This document shows, piece by piece, positions 23,685-30,502 of a stretch of 30,502 bases of DNA. Positions within the stretch are counted from its first letter, which is position 1. Each line of letters opens with the position of its first letter. A program made the position numbers and the translations under genes. The notes beneath the pieces are model-generated. The model ran no database searches. It saw only the letters and a program-made list of their open reading frames with translations, and was not told the DNA's origin. Source of the DNA: RGIG1828 sp045546535 (lineage in GTDB: Bacteria > Bacillota > Clostridia > UMGS1810); the NCBI GenBank assembly GCA_045546535.1, contig JAZQDA010000128.1, forward strand, positions 1 to 30,502, read 5' to 3'.

Positions 23685-24319
23685 TTATTATCCCCTATTT
23701 CTGTAATGCGGTAAGAAAGCGTCATAAGAGAGTCACTCAAATGAACATTTTCAACAATAACATCTTCAGGAAGTTTAAGGTCTACATTTGCAAAATTCCA
23801 AAGAGCCTTTATACCACATCTTACAACCTGTTCACTGACAGCGGGAGCACCCAGTTTCGGAACTGCTATTACTGCTATGTCAGGCTTTTCTTCCTTTATA
23901 AAATCTTCGATTTCACTATATGGTTTTACAACGAGTCCTGAAACAGAAGTTCCTATTACTTTAGGGTCAGTATCAAATATGCCTGTAACAGAAAATCCCC
24001 TTTTTGCAAAGCCAGTATAATTTGCTATAGCACGTCCGATATTACCCGCACCTATTATTATAGTTTTATGACATTTATTCATTCCGAGAATTTTGCCTAT
24101 AGATGCATAAAGGTGCTCAACATTATATCCGTATCCCTGCTGACCAAAACCGCCGAAATAATTAAGATCCTGTCTTATCTGTGATGCAGTAACTTCCATT
24201 TTTTCGCTGAGTTCGGTGGAAGATATTCTGTATATTTTGTTGTCAAGAAGTTCTCCAAGATAGCGGTGATATCTTGGCAATCTCTTTATTACCACAAGCG
24301 GTACCTGTCTTTGGGACAT
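23681..24319 (-). CDS. rex: Redox-sensing transcriptional repressor Rex
   Basis: Represses fermentation and respiration genes and is released by NADH, 212 residues. N-terminal winged helix (about 5-80; SSTELSEKMEVTASQIRQDLNYFGGFGQQGYGYNV is the Rex pattern), then a Rossmann domain with the loop GAGNIG at 90-95 and FDTDP after it, and a C-terminal helix for dimer swapping. AAAGGAG precedes the chosen ATG; the open frame extends 28 codons further into the TVP38 gene and is rejected. Overlaps the P-loop/Asp23 gene by 4 bases. Plausible targets in the window are pta-ackA and nfnAB, but I found no clear Rex palindrome there. Confidence 0.95.
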   Translation of the reverse strand: MSQRQVPLVVIKRLPRYHRYLGELLDNKIYRISSTELSEKMEVTASQIRQDLNYFGGFGQQGYGYNVEHLYASIGKILGMNKCHKTIIIGAGNIGRAIANYTGFAKRGFSVTGIFDTDPKVIGTSVSGLVVKPYSEIEDFIKEEKPDIAVIAVPKLGAPAVSEQVVRCGIKALWNFANVDLKLPEDVIVENVHLSDSLMTLSYRITEIGDNK

Positions 24320-24338
24320 TGTAATATCTCCTTTAATA

Positions 24339-25100
24339 TCATTTATCTTTTTTATTTTTGTGTTTCTCAATAAATGATGAAAAACTATGATGGTTCCCAT
24401 CATATTTCGCCTTGATTTTCGCCATCATTTTTTCATACAGTTTAAGTCCCGCAACACTCACAAGAGCCGTCAAAACGAACAAAGCAACTGCCTCTGCATA
24501 TTTCCCTGAACCTATAAAGTTGCCACCTACTGTTGATGATATAACTGTAGGTATACGGGCAAAGAGTGTTATGGATAAAAACTCGCCGAGCGTGATTCTT
24601 GTAAGACCGAAAAAATATGTCAGTAGTGCTTTTGGAGTGCCCGGGAGAAAGAAGAGAATGAATGTAACACGGCGCAGTCTTTTTTCGGTATTTATAATTC
24701 TGAACTTGTCAATTTTTTCTACAGGCATAAAATATCCGATTATGCGCATACCGAATTTTTTTACCAGAAGGAAAATAAGCGTTGAACCGATAGCGACACC
24801 CGTAAGCGATACAAGACAGCCACCAAGCCAACCAAATGCAAATCCAAGACCTATTTCCATAAATTCGCCAGGAATCAGTACAACAAAAACCTGTATTATC
24901 TGAAGTATTATTGCAACAAGTATGCCAAGTGCTCCATAGCCTTTTATGAAATCTTTGAACTGGACACCGTCTGATGCTATTTTCATAAACTTTGTTGCAA
25001 GTTTATAGGCTATAAAAACAAATACTGCTATTGCAATTATTAAAAGAACAAAAGCAAAGATTTTTTTAAGTTTTGTATGTTCTTTGCCGGTGTTATTCAT
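24339..25100 (-). CDS. TVP38/TMEM64 family membrane protein
   Basis: Integral membrane protein of 253 residues in the DedA/VTT (SNARE-associated) superfamily. A basic N-terminus precedes TM1 (KIFAFVLLIIAIAVFVFIAYKLA). Then come the family core PGEFMEIGLGFAFGWLGGCLVSLTGVAIGSTLIFLL and the signature FFLPGTPKALLTYFFGLTRI, and a last helix near 215-235. Relatives act in lipid scrambling or membrane homeostasis; no substrate can be assigned. GGAGG lies 6 bases before the ATG. It lies 32 bases after the transketolase C subunit and 19 before rex in a tight operon. Confidence 0.88.
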   Translation of the reverse strand: MNNTGKEHTKLKKIFAFVLLIIAIAVFVFIAYKLATKFMKIASDGVQFKDFIKGYGALGILVAIILQIIQVFVVLIPGEFMEIGLGFAFGWLGGCLVSLTGVAIGSTLIFLLVKKFGMRIIGYFMPVEKIDKFRIINTEKRLRRVTFILFFLPGTPKALLTYFFGLTRITLGEFLSITLFARIPTVISSTVGGNFIGSGKYAEAVALFVLTALVSVAGLKLYEKMMAKIKAKYDGNHHSFSSFIEKHKNKKDK

Positions 25101-25132
25101 AGGATTCCTCCAAAAAACAAGGCTTCAGATTA

Positions 25133-26077
25133 TCATTTTTTCTTTTTAATTGCTCTTTTTGCATTTTCGCATATGTTTTCTTTAGTTAAACCATAGATTT
25201 CAAAGAGTTCGTTTGGTTTTCCCGATTTACCGAAAACATCCTGTGTTCCTACTCTTAAAAGAGGACAGGGAGCATTTTCACAAAGGACTTCTGCAACTGC
25301 ACTTCCAAGACCGCCGATTACATTATGTTCTTCGCATGTTACAATTGCACCGGTCTCGCAAGATGCTTTAGCAATTATATCTGCATCTATAGGTTTAATT
25401 GTGTGTATATTTATAACTCTTGCACTTATTCCCTCTTGTTCTAAAGTTTCCGCTGCTTCAAGAGCAGTTGCAACCAAAAGTCCTGTCGCAACTAAAGTTA
25501 CATCTTTACCGTCTTTAAGCATAACGCCTTTTCCAAGTTCGAAGTTATAATCTTCATCATAAATTACAGGTACACCAAGTCGTCCAAAGCGAAGATATAC
25601 AGGACCGTCATGCTCGATTGCTGCTTTTACACACGCTTTTGCCTCAATGTCATCAGCAGGATTTAAAATAACCATATTGGGAAGTGTTCTCATTATACCG
25701 ATATCTTCAAGGCACTGATGGGTTGCACCGTCTTCACCGACAGAAATTCCTGCGTGGGTAGCACCGATTTTCACATTGAGATTTGGATAGCAGATTGAGT
25801 TTCTTATCTGTTCAAATGCTCTTCCTGCGGCAAACATTGCAAAAGAACTTGCAAAAACTGTTTTCCCGCAAGATGCAATACCTGCGGCAGTGGACATCAT
25901 ATTAGCCTCTGCAATACCCATATTTATGAATCTTTCAGGAAATTTCTTTTTGAAAGTATCTGTCTTAGTAGATTTTGAAAGGTCGGCATCTAAAACCAAT
26001 ATATCATATTCTTCACCGTATGTTGCGAGGGCGTTGCCATAAGATTCTCTTGTTGCTATTTTTTTGATATCAGCCAT
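25133..26077 (-). CDS. Transketolase, C-terminal subunit
   Basis: Second half of a split transketolase, 314 residues, carrying the pyrimidine-binding domain of the thiamine diphosphate enzyme (MGIAEANMMSTAAGIASCGKTVFASSFAMF) and GISVGEDGATHQCLEDIGIMR, followed by the C-terminal regulatory-type domain (LKDGKDVTLVATGLLVATALEAAE). It moves two-carbon units between sugar phosphates with its partner. Its ATG overlaps the N subunit stop by 8 bases (ATGGCTGA), fitting equal production. Two-gene transketolases are common in anaerobic Firmicutes; a DXP synthase is excluded because both halves have transketolase-type motifs and order. Confidence 0.92.
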   Translation of the reverse strand: MADIKKIATRESYGNALATYGEEYDILVLDADLSKSTKTDTFKKKFPERFINMGIAEANMMSTAAGIASCGKTVFASSFAMFAAGRAFEQIRNSICYPNLNVKIGATHAGISVGEDGATHQCLEDIGIMRTLPNMVILNPADDIEAKACVKAAIEHDGPVYLRFGRLGVPVIYDEDYNFELGKGVMLKDGKDVTLVATGLLVATALEAAETLEQEGISARVINIHTIKPIDADIIAKASCETGAIVTCEEHNVIGGLGSAVAEVLCENAPCPLLRVGTQDVFGKSGKPNELFEIYGLTKENICENAKRAIKKKK

Positions 26078-26915
26078 TGATTTTTGCCTCCAGTTCTTTT
26101 ATTTTTGCATCAAGTTCGTTACATGCTGCTATGTATTCTTCTTCTTTAGGTGCATTTCCGTGCCATGAAGGATTGTTTTCCATAAAAGAAACGCCTTTCC
26201 CTTTAACGCTTTTTGCAATAATGCAGGTGGGTTTACCTTTGCATTCCCTTGCATTAGAGAGTGCATCTTTTATCTGCTCAATATCATGCGCATCAATTAT
26301 AATTACATTCCAGCCGAATGCCTCAAATTTTTTATCAATTGGAGTCGGGTTCATAACCTTTGTTATGTCTCCGTCAATCTGAAGTCCGTTGAAGTCTACA
26401 AAAGCAACGAGGTTATCTAAGTTATAGTGTGATGCAAACATCGCTGCTTCCCATACCTGTCCTTCCTGAAGTTCACCGTCGCCAAGTATTGTATAAACTC
26501 TGTATGATTTATTATCAAGTTTTGCGCAAAGTGCCATACCATTTGCAGTGCATATGCCCTGACCGAGAGAGCCTGTGGACATATCTACGCCCGGAATTCC
26601 TTTCATATCAGGGTGCCCCTGAAGGTAACTGTCTGATTTTCTTAAAGTTTTTACATCTTCTTTAGGGATAAAGCCTTTTTCAGCGAGTGCTCCGTAAAGT
26701 GCAGGTGCACAGTGACCTTTAGAAAGAACAAAACGGTCTCTGTCGGGATCCTTAGGATTTTCAACGCTAACATTCATTTCATCAAAATAAAGCACTGATA
26801 AAATGTCGGAAATGGAAAGTGAGCCACCCGGATGTCCCGATGATGCACTATAGACACCATCTATTGCATGTTTTCTGATTTTGTAGGCTTTGAGTTCAAG
26901 TTGTGTGTTTGTCAT
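26070..26915 (-). CDS. Transketolase, N-terminal subunit
   Basis: First half of the split transketolase, 281 residues. It holds the diphosphate-binding domain: SGHPGGSLSISDILSVLYF, LSKGHCAPALYGAL, and the TPP motif GDGELQEGQVWEAAMFASHYNLDNLVAFVDFN with the typical GDG...N spacing. AGGAGG lies 6 bases before the chosen ATG; a frame 20 codons longer reaches into the intergenic stretch and lacks support. It follows mrnC by 29 bases. With the C subunit it supplies pentose phosphates in the non-oxidative pathway, the usual route to ribose in such anaerobes. Confidence 0.92.
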   Translation of the reverse strand: MTNTQLELKAYKIRKHAIDGVYSASSGHPGGSLSISDILSVLYFDEMNVSVENPKDPDRDRFVLSKGHCAPALYGALAEKGFIPKEDVKTLRKSDSYLQGHPDMKGIPGVDMSTGSLGQGICTANGMALCAKLDNKSYRVYTILGDGELQEGQVWEAAMFASHYNLDNLVAFVDFNGLQIDGDITKVMNPTPIDKKFEAFGWNVIIIDAHDIEQIKDALSNARECKGKPTCIIAKSVKGKGVSFMENNPSWHGNAPKEEEYIAACNELDAKIKELEAKING

Positions 26916-26944
26916 AATTGTCCTCCTCGATATAATTTTTAATT

Positions 26945-27349
26945 TTACGTTAGTGAATTGGCTGCATCTATGCACATTGAGATAATTTCTTCAAGACGCT
27001 CTGTGTCTTTTTTTATATAGGTATAACCGATAAGCGCCTCAAGTCCTGTAGAAATACGGTAGTCTATGATGTCTGTATTTTTGGCACTTGTATTTGAATG
27101 TGCATTACGGCCTCTTTTGAATATGTCGGTTTCCTCTTCGGTAAGTCTGTCTTTTATCATATGATAAATTGCAGACTGCGCTTTAGCACTCACATAATGA
27201 GTTGCAGTTTTATGAAGTTTTGAAACAGGCATATTTGTGTTTTTCATAATGTGGGACCGAATATAGAGTTCGTACACTGCATCGCCTATATATGCAAGTG
27301 ATAAAGGCGAAATACTTCGCGGGGGAAGATTTATATCAAAATTTATCAT
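26945..27349 (-). CDS. mrnC: Mini-ribonuclease III
   Basis: Double-strand RNA endonuclease lacking a dsRNA-binding domain, 134 residues, involved in 23S rRNA 3' maturation in Bacillus. The RNase III core motif is SPLSLAYIGDAVYELYIR with Asp23, the catalytic position in the Bacillus enzyme; TGLEALIGYTYI is the second metal-binding region. The gene begins one base after the cysS stop, and cysE-cysS-mrnC is a widespread Firmicutes order. In many Firmicutes rlmB and yacP follow; here they are replaced by the transketolase genes. Confidence 0.95.
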   Translation of the reverse strand: MINFDINLPPRSISPLSLAYIGDAVYELYIRSHIMKNTNMPVSKLHKTATHYVSAKAQSAIYHMIKDRLTEEETDIFKRGRNAHSNTSAKNTDIIDYRISTGLEALIGYTYIKKDTERLEEIISMCIDAANSLT

Positions 27350-27350
27350 A

Positions 27351-28739
27351 TTACACTCTTTTCCATTTTACTCCGCCGCGTGTATCTTCAAGGGCTATAC
27401 CAGCGTCTTTAAGCATATCTCTTATTTCGTCAGCGCGTTTAAAGTCTTTATTTTTTCTTGCTTGGTTTCTTTCTTCAATAAGCGCTTCGATATCTGAATC
27501 AAGAAAATCGTTTTTCTTTTCTTCAAGAATTCCGAGCACATTCATAAGTTCTTTTATAAGGTTTGAATAAAGTGCTAAAGTCTGGGCATTTGTATTTTCA
27601 TCAAAGTTTGTGTTTGCATATTTTACTATATCGAAGATAGCAGAAACTGCATCTGCTGTGTTGATGTCATCGTCCATAGCCTTTATAAAAGCGTTTTTAA
27701 ATTCATCTGCATCTGCTTTTATTTTCACATCAATCTCACCTTCGGGTGCATTTTGTGAAAGGAACGAGAGATTTTCAAGGCAGGTATTTATACGGTCAAG
27801 TCCTGATTTTGCCTGTGAGAGAAGTTCGTCACTGAAATTTATAGGGTTACGGTAGTGAGCAGACAGCATAAAAAATCTTATTACAACATAATCAAATTTC
27901 TCGGCGACATCTCTTACAGTGAAGAAATTGCCGAGAGATTTACTCATTTTCTGATTATTAACATTTATATATCCATTATGAAGCCAGTAGTTTGCAAACG
28001 CCTTTCCGTGCGCACATTCAGACTGTGCTATTTCATTTTCGTGGTGAGGGAAAATAAGGTCTTTTCCGCCTGAGTGAATGTCTATTGTTTCGCCGAGGTA
28101 TTTATTTGCCATAGCACTGCACTCTATATGCCAACCGGGTCTTCCCATACCCCATGGGCTTTCCCATGCAGGTTCGCCCTCTTTCTGTGCTTTCCAGAGC
28201 GCAAAGTCCATAGGTTCTTTTTTCTTATCCCCTATTTCAATTCGGGCACCGAGTTCAAGATTTTCGAGTGGCTGATGAGAAAGTTTGCCGTATTCTTTGA
28301 ATTTTTTTACGCTGAAATAAACATCGCCGTCAACATTGTAGGCATAGCCTTTTTCCTCAAGATTTTTAATCAAATCAATTATTGCATCAATATTATCGGT
28401 TGCTCTTGGATGAACTGTTGCTTCGCGTATACCAAGGCCTTTTGCATCTTTGAAATATTCAGAGATAAAACGCTCGGCAAGTTCTCTAACTGTTATGCCC
28501 TCTTCGTTTGCTCTCTTTATCATTTTATCATCGATGTCGGTAAAATTCTGAACAAAACTAACTTCATAGCCAATATATTCAAAATATCTTCTTAAGGTAT
28601 CAAAAATTATAAACGGACGGGCATTGCCTATGTGAAAATAGTTATAGACAGTAGGTCCGCAGGAATACATTTTTACCTTGCCTTCTTCAATGGGGATAAA
28701 TTCTTCTTTTTTACCAGTCATACTGTTATAGAGTTTCAT
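27351..28739 (-). CDS. cysS: Cysteinyl-tRNA synthetase
   Basis: Charges tRNA-Cys, 462 residues. Class I signatures: HIGN at 36-39 and KMSKSL in the middle of the protein (NQKMSKSLGNFF). Cys27 (YSCGPTVY) and GWHIECSAM are the zinc-site regions that select cysteine. The C-terminal part (KAMDDDINTADA to the end) is the usual helical domain. GGAGG lies 9 bases before the chosen ATG. Its ATG overlaps the cysE stop (ATGA), coupling cysteine synthesis with its use. No T-box leader is visible upstream of the operon. Confidence 0.96.
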   Translation of the reverse strand: MKLYNSMTGKKEEFIPIEEGKVKMYSCGPTVYNYFHIGNARPFIIFDTLRRYFEYIGYEVSFVQNFTDIDDKMIKRANEEGITVRELAERFISEYFKDAKGLGIREATVHPRATDNIDAIIDLIKNLEEKGYAYNVDGDVYFSVKKFKEYGKLSHQPLENLELGARIEIGDKKKEPMDFALWKAQKEGEPAWESPWGMGRPGWHIECSAMANKYLGETIDIHSGGKDLIFPHHENEIAQSECAHGKAFANYWLHNGYINVNNQKMSKSLGNFFTVRDVAEKFDYVVIRFFMLSAHYRNPINFSDELLSQAKSGLDRINTCLENLSFLSQNAPEGEIDVKIKADADEFKNAFIKAMDDDINTADAVSAIFDIVKYANTNFDENTNAQTLALYSNLIKELMNVLGILEEKKNDFLDSDIEALIEERNQARKNKDFKRADEIRDMLKDAGIALEDTRGGVKWKRV

Positions 28740-29431
28740 TTTTTGTCTGCCTCCAGTTTGTCTAATTTTTTGGTGAGTTCGTCTATCTTCACCTGCATTC
28801 TGCAAAGTTCCTGACTTACGGGGTCAGGAATATGTATCTGGTCAAGGTCCTGACCGACCTTTTTGTTGTTTATCCTTACAACCCTTGCAGGTACACCTAC
28901 ACAAGTTGAATTTTCAGGCACTTCTGAAAGAACTACGGCATTTGCGGCAATCTTGGAATTATCTCCTACAGAGAATGGTCCGAGTACTTTTGCACCACTT
29001 CCTATCATTACGTTGTTTCCGATTGTAGGGTGTCGTTTGCCTTTATCCTTGCCTGTACCGCCAAGCGTTACATTCTGATACAGAGTACAGTTATCTCCGA
29101 TGACTGCAGTTTCGCCTATTACTATTCCCATACCGTGATCGATAAAGAGTCCTTTGCCTATTTTTGCACCGGGGTGAATTTCAGTTCCTGTGAAAAACCG
29201 TGAAATCTGAGAAATGGCACGGGCTATAAAATAAAGACGGATACGGTAGAAAAAGTGTGCAATACGGTGATGGGCTACTGCGTGAATTCCCGAGTAGAGA
29301 AAAAGTGTCTCGAGTGGGTTACGCGCAGCGGGGTCTCTGCCCATAATCTGCGTTACGTTTATGATGGCAAATATGCAAAACACACATAGATATGCCATAA
29401 TAATCAGAGCCAAAATATTTAAAACGGTCAT
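28736..29431 (-). CDS. cysE: Serine O-acetyltransferase with N-terminal membrane segment
   Basis: First step of cysteine synthesis from serine and acetyl-CoA, 231 residues. The core is standard: DPAARNPLETLFLYSGIHAVAHHRIAHFFY, SRFFTGTEIHPGAKIGKGLFIDHGMGIVIGETAVIG with the catalytic His, and a left-handed beta-helix to VVGVPA-like VGVPARVVRINNKKVG. The first 26 residues (VLNILALIIMAYLCVFCIFAIIN) form a strongly hydrophobic helix in place of the usual soluble N-terminus, so the enzyme is probably membrane-bound. The C-terminal tail is a coiled-coil-like helix (RMQVKIDELTKKLDKLEADK). An ATG four codons upstream lies in the Shine-Dalgarno GGAGG and is rejected. Confidence 0.93.
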   Translation of the reverse strand: MTVLNILALIIMAYLCVFCIFAIINVTQIMGRDPAARNPLETLFLYSGIHAVAHHRIAHFFYRIRLYFIARAISQISRFFTGTEIHPGAKIGKGLFIDHGMGIVIGETAVIGDNCTLYQNVTLGGTGKDKGKRHPTIGNNVMIGSGAKVLGPFSVGDNSKIAANAVVLSEVPENSTCVGVPARVVRINNKKVGQDLDQIHIPDPVSQELCRMQVKIDELTKKLDKLEADKK

Positions 29432-29463
29432 AATAACCTCCATTTTATCTATGATACCATTTT

Positions 29464-29492
29464 ATTATATAATTTTTCTTAAGAAATTACAA
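29464..29492 (-). promoter_or_regulatory. Sigma-A promoter of the cysE operon
   Basis: -35 TTGTAA (29487-29492, minus sense), 17-base spacer, perfect -10 TATAAT (29464-29469). Only about 25 bases separate it from the cysE ATG, too short for a T-box or riboswitch. Confidence 0.82.
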
Positions 29493-29524
29493 CAGTTTTT
29501 TACACAAAATTCTCTTAATTGCCT

Positions 29525-29553
29525 TTGACTTTTTCTATGTTTAGTGATAAAAT
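29525..29553 (+). promoter_or_regulatory. Promoter of the small Cys-rich gene
   Basis: -35 TTGACT (29525-29530), 17-base spacer, -10 TAAAAT (29548-29553), 18 bases before the ATG. Divergent from the cysE promoter. Confidence 0.8.
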
Positions 29554-29571
29554 CTTTGAAGAGGTGATTTT

Positions 29572-29781
29572 ATGCAGATAAGAGGATGCAAAAAGCCCAA
29601 GTGCGCCCTATGTTCCAACGCATTTATCAATGCGGAAAACTCTTGTATCACCTGTATGATTTCAGGAGAAGATAAACAGGCTCAGGAAAGTTGCAAGAAG
29701 TTTGAATATGATATATTTAAATACGAGCCTGAAAAGAAAATTAAAGAGTTTAAATTTTCAAAAGAGGATTTTCAAATTTAA
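29572..29781 (+). CDS. Small Cys-rich protein, putative metal-binding, unknown
   Basis: Not recognised. It has 69 residues, with six cysteines in the first 41: Cys6, Cys11, Cys14, Cys25, Cys28 and Cys41. CxxC pairs at 11-14 and 25-28 suggest a zinc ribbon-like knuckle; the remaining part is lysine and glutamate rich (FEYDIFKYEPEKKIKEFKF). GAGGTG lies 6 bases before the ATG. It has its own promoter and terminator, so it is a free-standing gene. It is divergent from cysE, whose pathway makes cysteine, and converges on a DUF6062 protein that also carries CxxC motifs. Any regulatory or metal role is a guess. Confidence 0.8.
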   Translation: MQIRGCKKPKCALCSNAFINAENSCITCMISGEDKQAQESCKKFEYDIFKYEPEKKIKEFKFSKEDFQI

Positions 29782-29819
29782 AAGGTATATCTGACTCAGA
29801 GAGGTCAGATATACCTTTT
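29780..29819. terminator. Bidirectional terminator, Cys-rich gene / DUF6062 gene
   Basis: A perfect 16-bp stem (29780-29795 with 29804-29819) with an 8-base loop, built on AAAGGTATATCTGAC. A T run follows on the plus strand and an A/T tail on the other, between two convergent genes. Confidence 0.92.
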
Positions 29820-30502
29820 TCATACATCTTCTAAATTTTTATCTTTAGGTACAAATGTACCGTTTAAAAACATTCCCGTCTTTTGCAAAATATCTTTAGG
29901 GAAATCCATCTTTTTGCCGACATTACGATAATCAAAACTAAGTGAAAAGTTTTTTACATATGTGAGGTATGAAAAAAGAGTTTTCTTTTGAAGTTCGATT
30001 ATGGGAGCAAAAAGTTTCTGATACTCAGATGCAGAAAGAAATTCATCTGCACACTTTGCAAGATGCGAAAAGTGTTCAAGGCAGAAACCGTCTGATAAAA
30101 GTACTTTTTCGAGAAACCCTTTTTCATTTTTGAGCATATAGAAAAACGAACGTACATAGTGAGAAAATGTGTTTTCAATTTTAGTGCAGATTGCACACGA
30201 ATCTGACACTTTTTCAAGTGCTTTGGTAAAATTCTCTTTGCCTGAATTCCCCTTTTTGAAAAGTCCGCCTTTTTCGGTATAGTCGATGCTGAAAATATCC
30301 GAAACAGATGAAAGATGAGTTTCTAAAACCAAAGAAAGTGCAAGTGCTTTACTCTCTGAGCAAAGGTCCTTCATATGCTTTTGGCAAAAGCCTTTTTCGT
30401 TTGTTATTATGCGGAAATCAGGCTCCATCATAGCAGGTCCGAGCGTGTAGCGTACTGCTTCTTTTTCAAGGTCGTCATGCATCGCACAGAATGGACAGAT
30501 GC
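29820..30502 (-). CDS. DUF6062 family protein, cut by the right window edge
   Basis: Partial; 5' end missing. The reading frame stays open to the last base, and the codons before the first visible ATG (30482) spell I-C-P-F-C-A-M, a CPFC motif that starts the DUF6062 pattern, so that ATG is not the true start. Visible paired motifs are CPFC with GFCQKH, then CAIC with GFCLEH, two repeats of a Cys/His metal site likely to bind zinc. LGPAMMEPDFRI is also a family hallmark. About 227 residues are in the window. Biochemical role is unknown; such proteins have sometimes been misnamed as ABC transporter parts. Confidence 0.85.
   Translation of the reverse strand, partial: ICPFCAMHDDLEKEAVRYTLGPAMMEPDFRIITNEKGFCQKHMKDLCSESKALALSLVLETHLSSVSDIFSIDYTEKGGLFKKGNSGKENFTKALEKVSDSCAICTKIENTFSHYVRSFFYMLKNEKGFLEKVLLSDGFCLEHFSHLAKCADEFLSASEYQKLFAPIIELQKKTLFSYLTYVKNFSLSFDYRNVGKKMDFPKDILQKTGMFLNGTFVPKDKNLEDV

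Noticed and set aside
24412..24903. 163-codon open frame antisense to the TVP38 gene
   Set aside because: Shadow of a membrane protein gene; the opposite frame has the conserved family motifs.
28074..28595. 173-codon open frame antisense to cysS
   Set aside because: Phe/Cys-rich shadow of a certain tRNA synthetase gene; no recognisable domain or ribosome site.
29432..29570. T-box or cysteine riboswitch before cysE-cysS
   Set aside because: The promoter sits about 25 bases from the start codon, leaving no room for a T-box; no T-box core sequence seen.

Overview
The window looks like a chromosomal segment of an AT-rich, Gram-positive anaerobe of the class Clostridia. The signs are the MurT/GatD pair, an L27 ribosomal protein with a cleavable N-terminus beside its Prp protease, mini-RNase III, a Rex repressor, a two-gene transketolase, a Pta-AckA acetate pathway, NfnAB-type electron bifurcation, consensus sigma-A promoters (nearly all with a 17-bp spacer) and strong Shine-Dalgarno sites. 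The species cannot be named from sequence alone. Most genes are on the minus strand. I see no tRNA or rRNA genes, transposons, phage genes or CRISPR arrays.

Layout in plus coordinates. Positions 1-2463 hold rplU-prp-rpmA, then obg behind a terminator, all minus and driven by a consensus promoter with an L21-type leader. Positions 2534-7569 are a minus envelope operon: ftsH, a patatin-like lipase, a DUF896 protein, murT and gatD. Positions 7705-10427 hold rpsO and pnp, each with a structured 5' leader. A WYL regulator and the pta-ackA operon follow (10505-13826). Positions 13860-15626 are a plus operon of an aldose epimerase-like protein and murI, ending in a shared terminator that faces an unknown membrane-anchored protein. 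argF stands alone with a palindrome on its -10 box. Three small plus-strand genes of unknown function (18040-18910) converge on nfnAB, and gdhA follows with its own promoter.

Positions 22798-29492 look like one eight-gene minus operon: cysE, cysS, mrnC, two transketolase subunits, a TVP38 membrane protein, rex, and a P-loop/Asp23 fusion protein. A small Cys-rich protein is divergent from cysE and converges on a DUF6062 gene that runs off the right edge.

Functionally the segment is a core-genome neighbourhood: ribosome and RNA turnover, cell wall precursor chemistry (MurI, MurT/GatD), fermentation and redox balance (Pta, AckA, NfnAB, GdhA, Rex), and cysteine and pentose phosphate metabolism. 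I found no clear new defence or mobile system. The least explained pieces are the three-gene small-protein cluster, the P-loop/Asp23 fusion coupled to rex, the 97-nt pnp leader hairpin, the membrane-anchored CysE, and the unknown 388-residue anchored protein.
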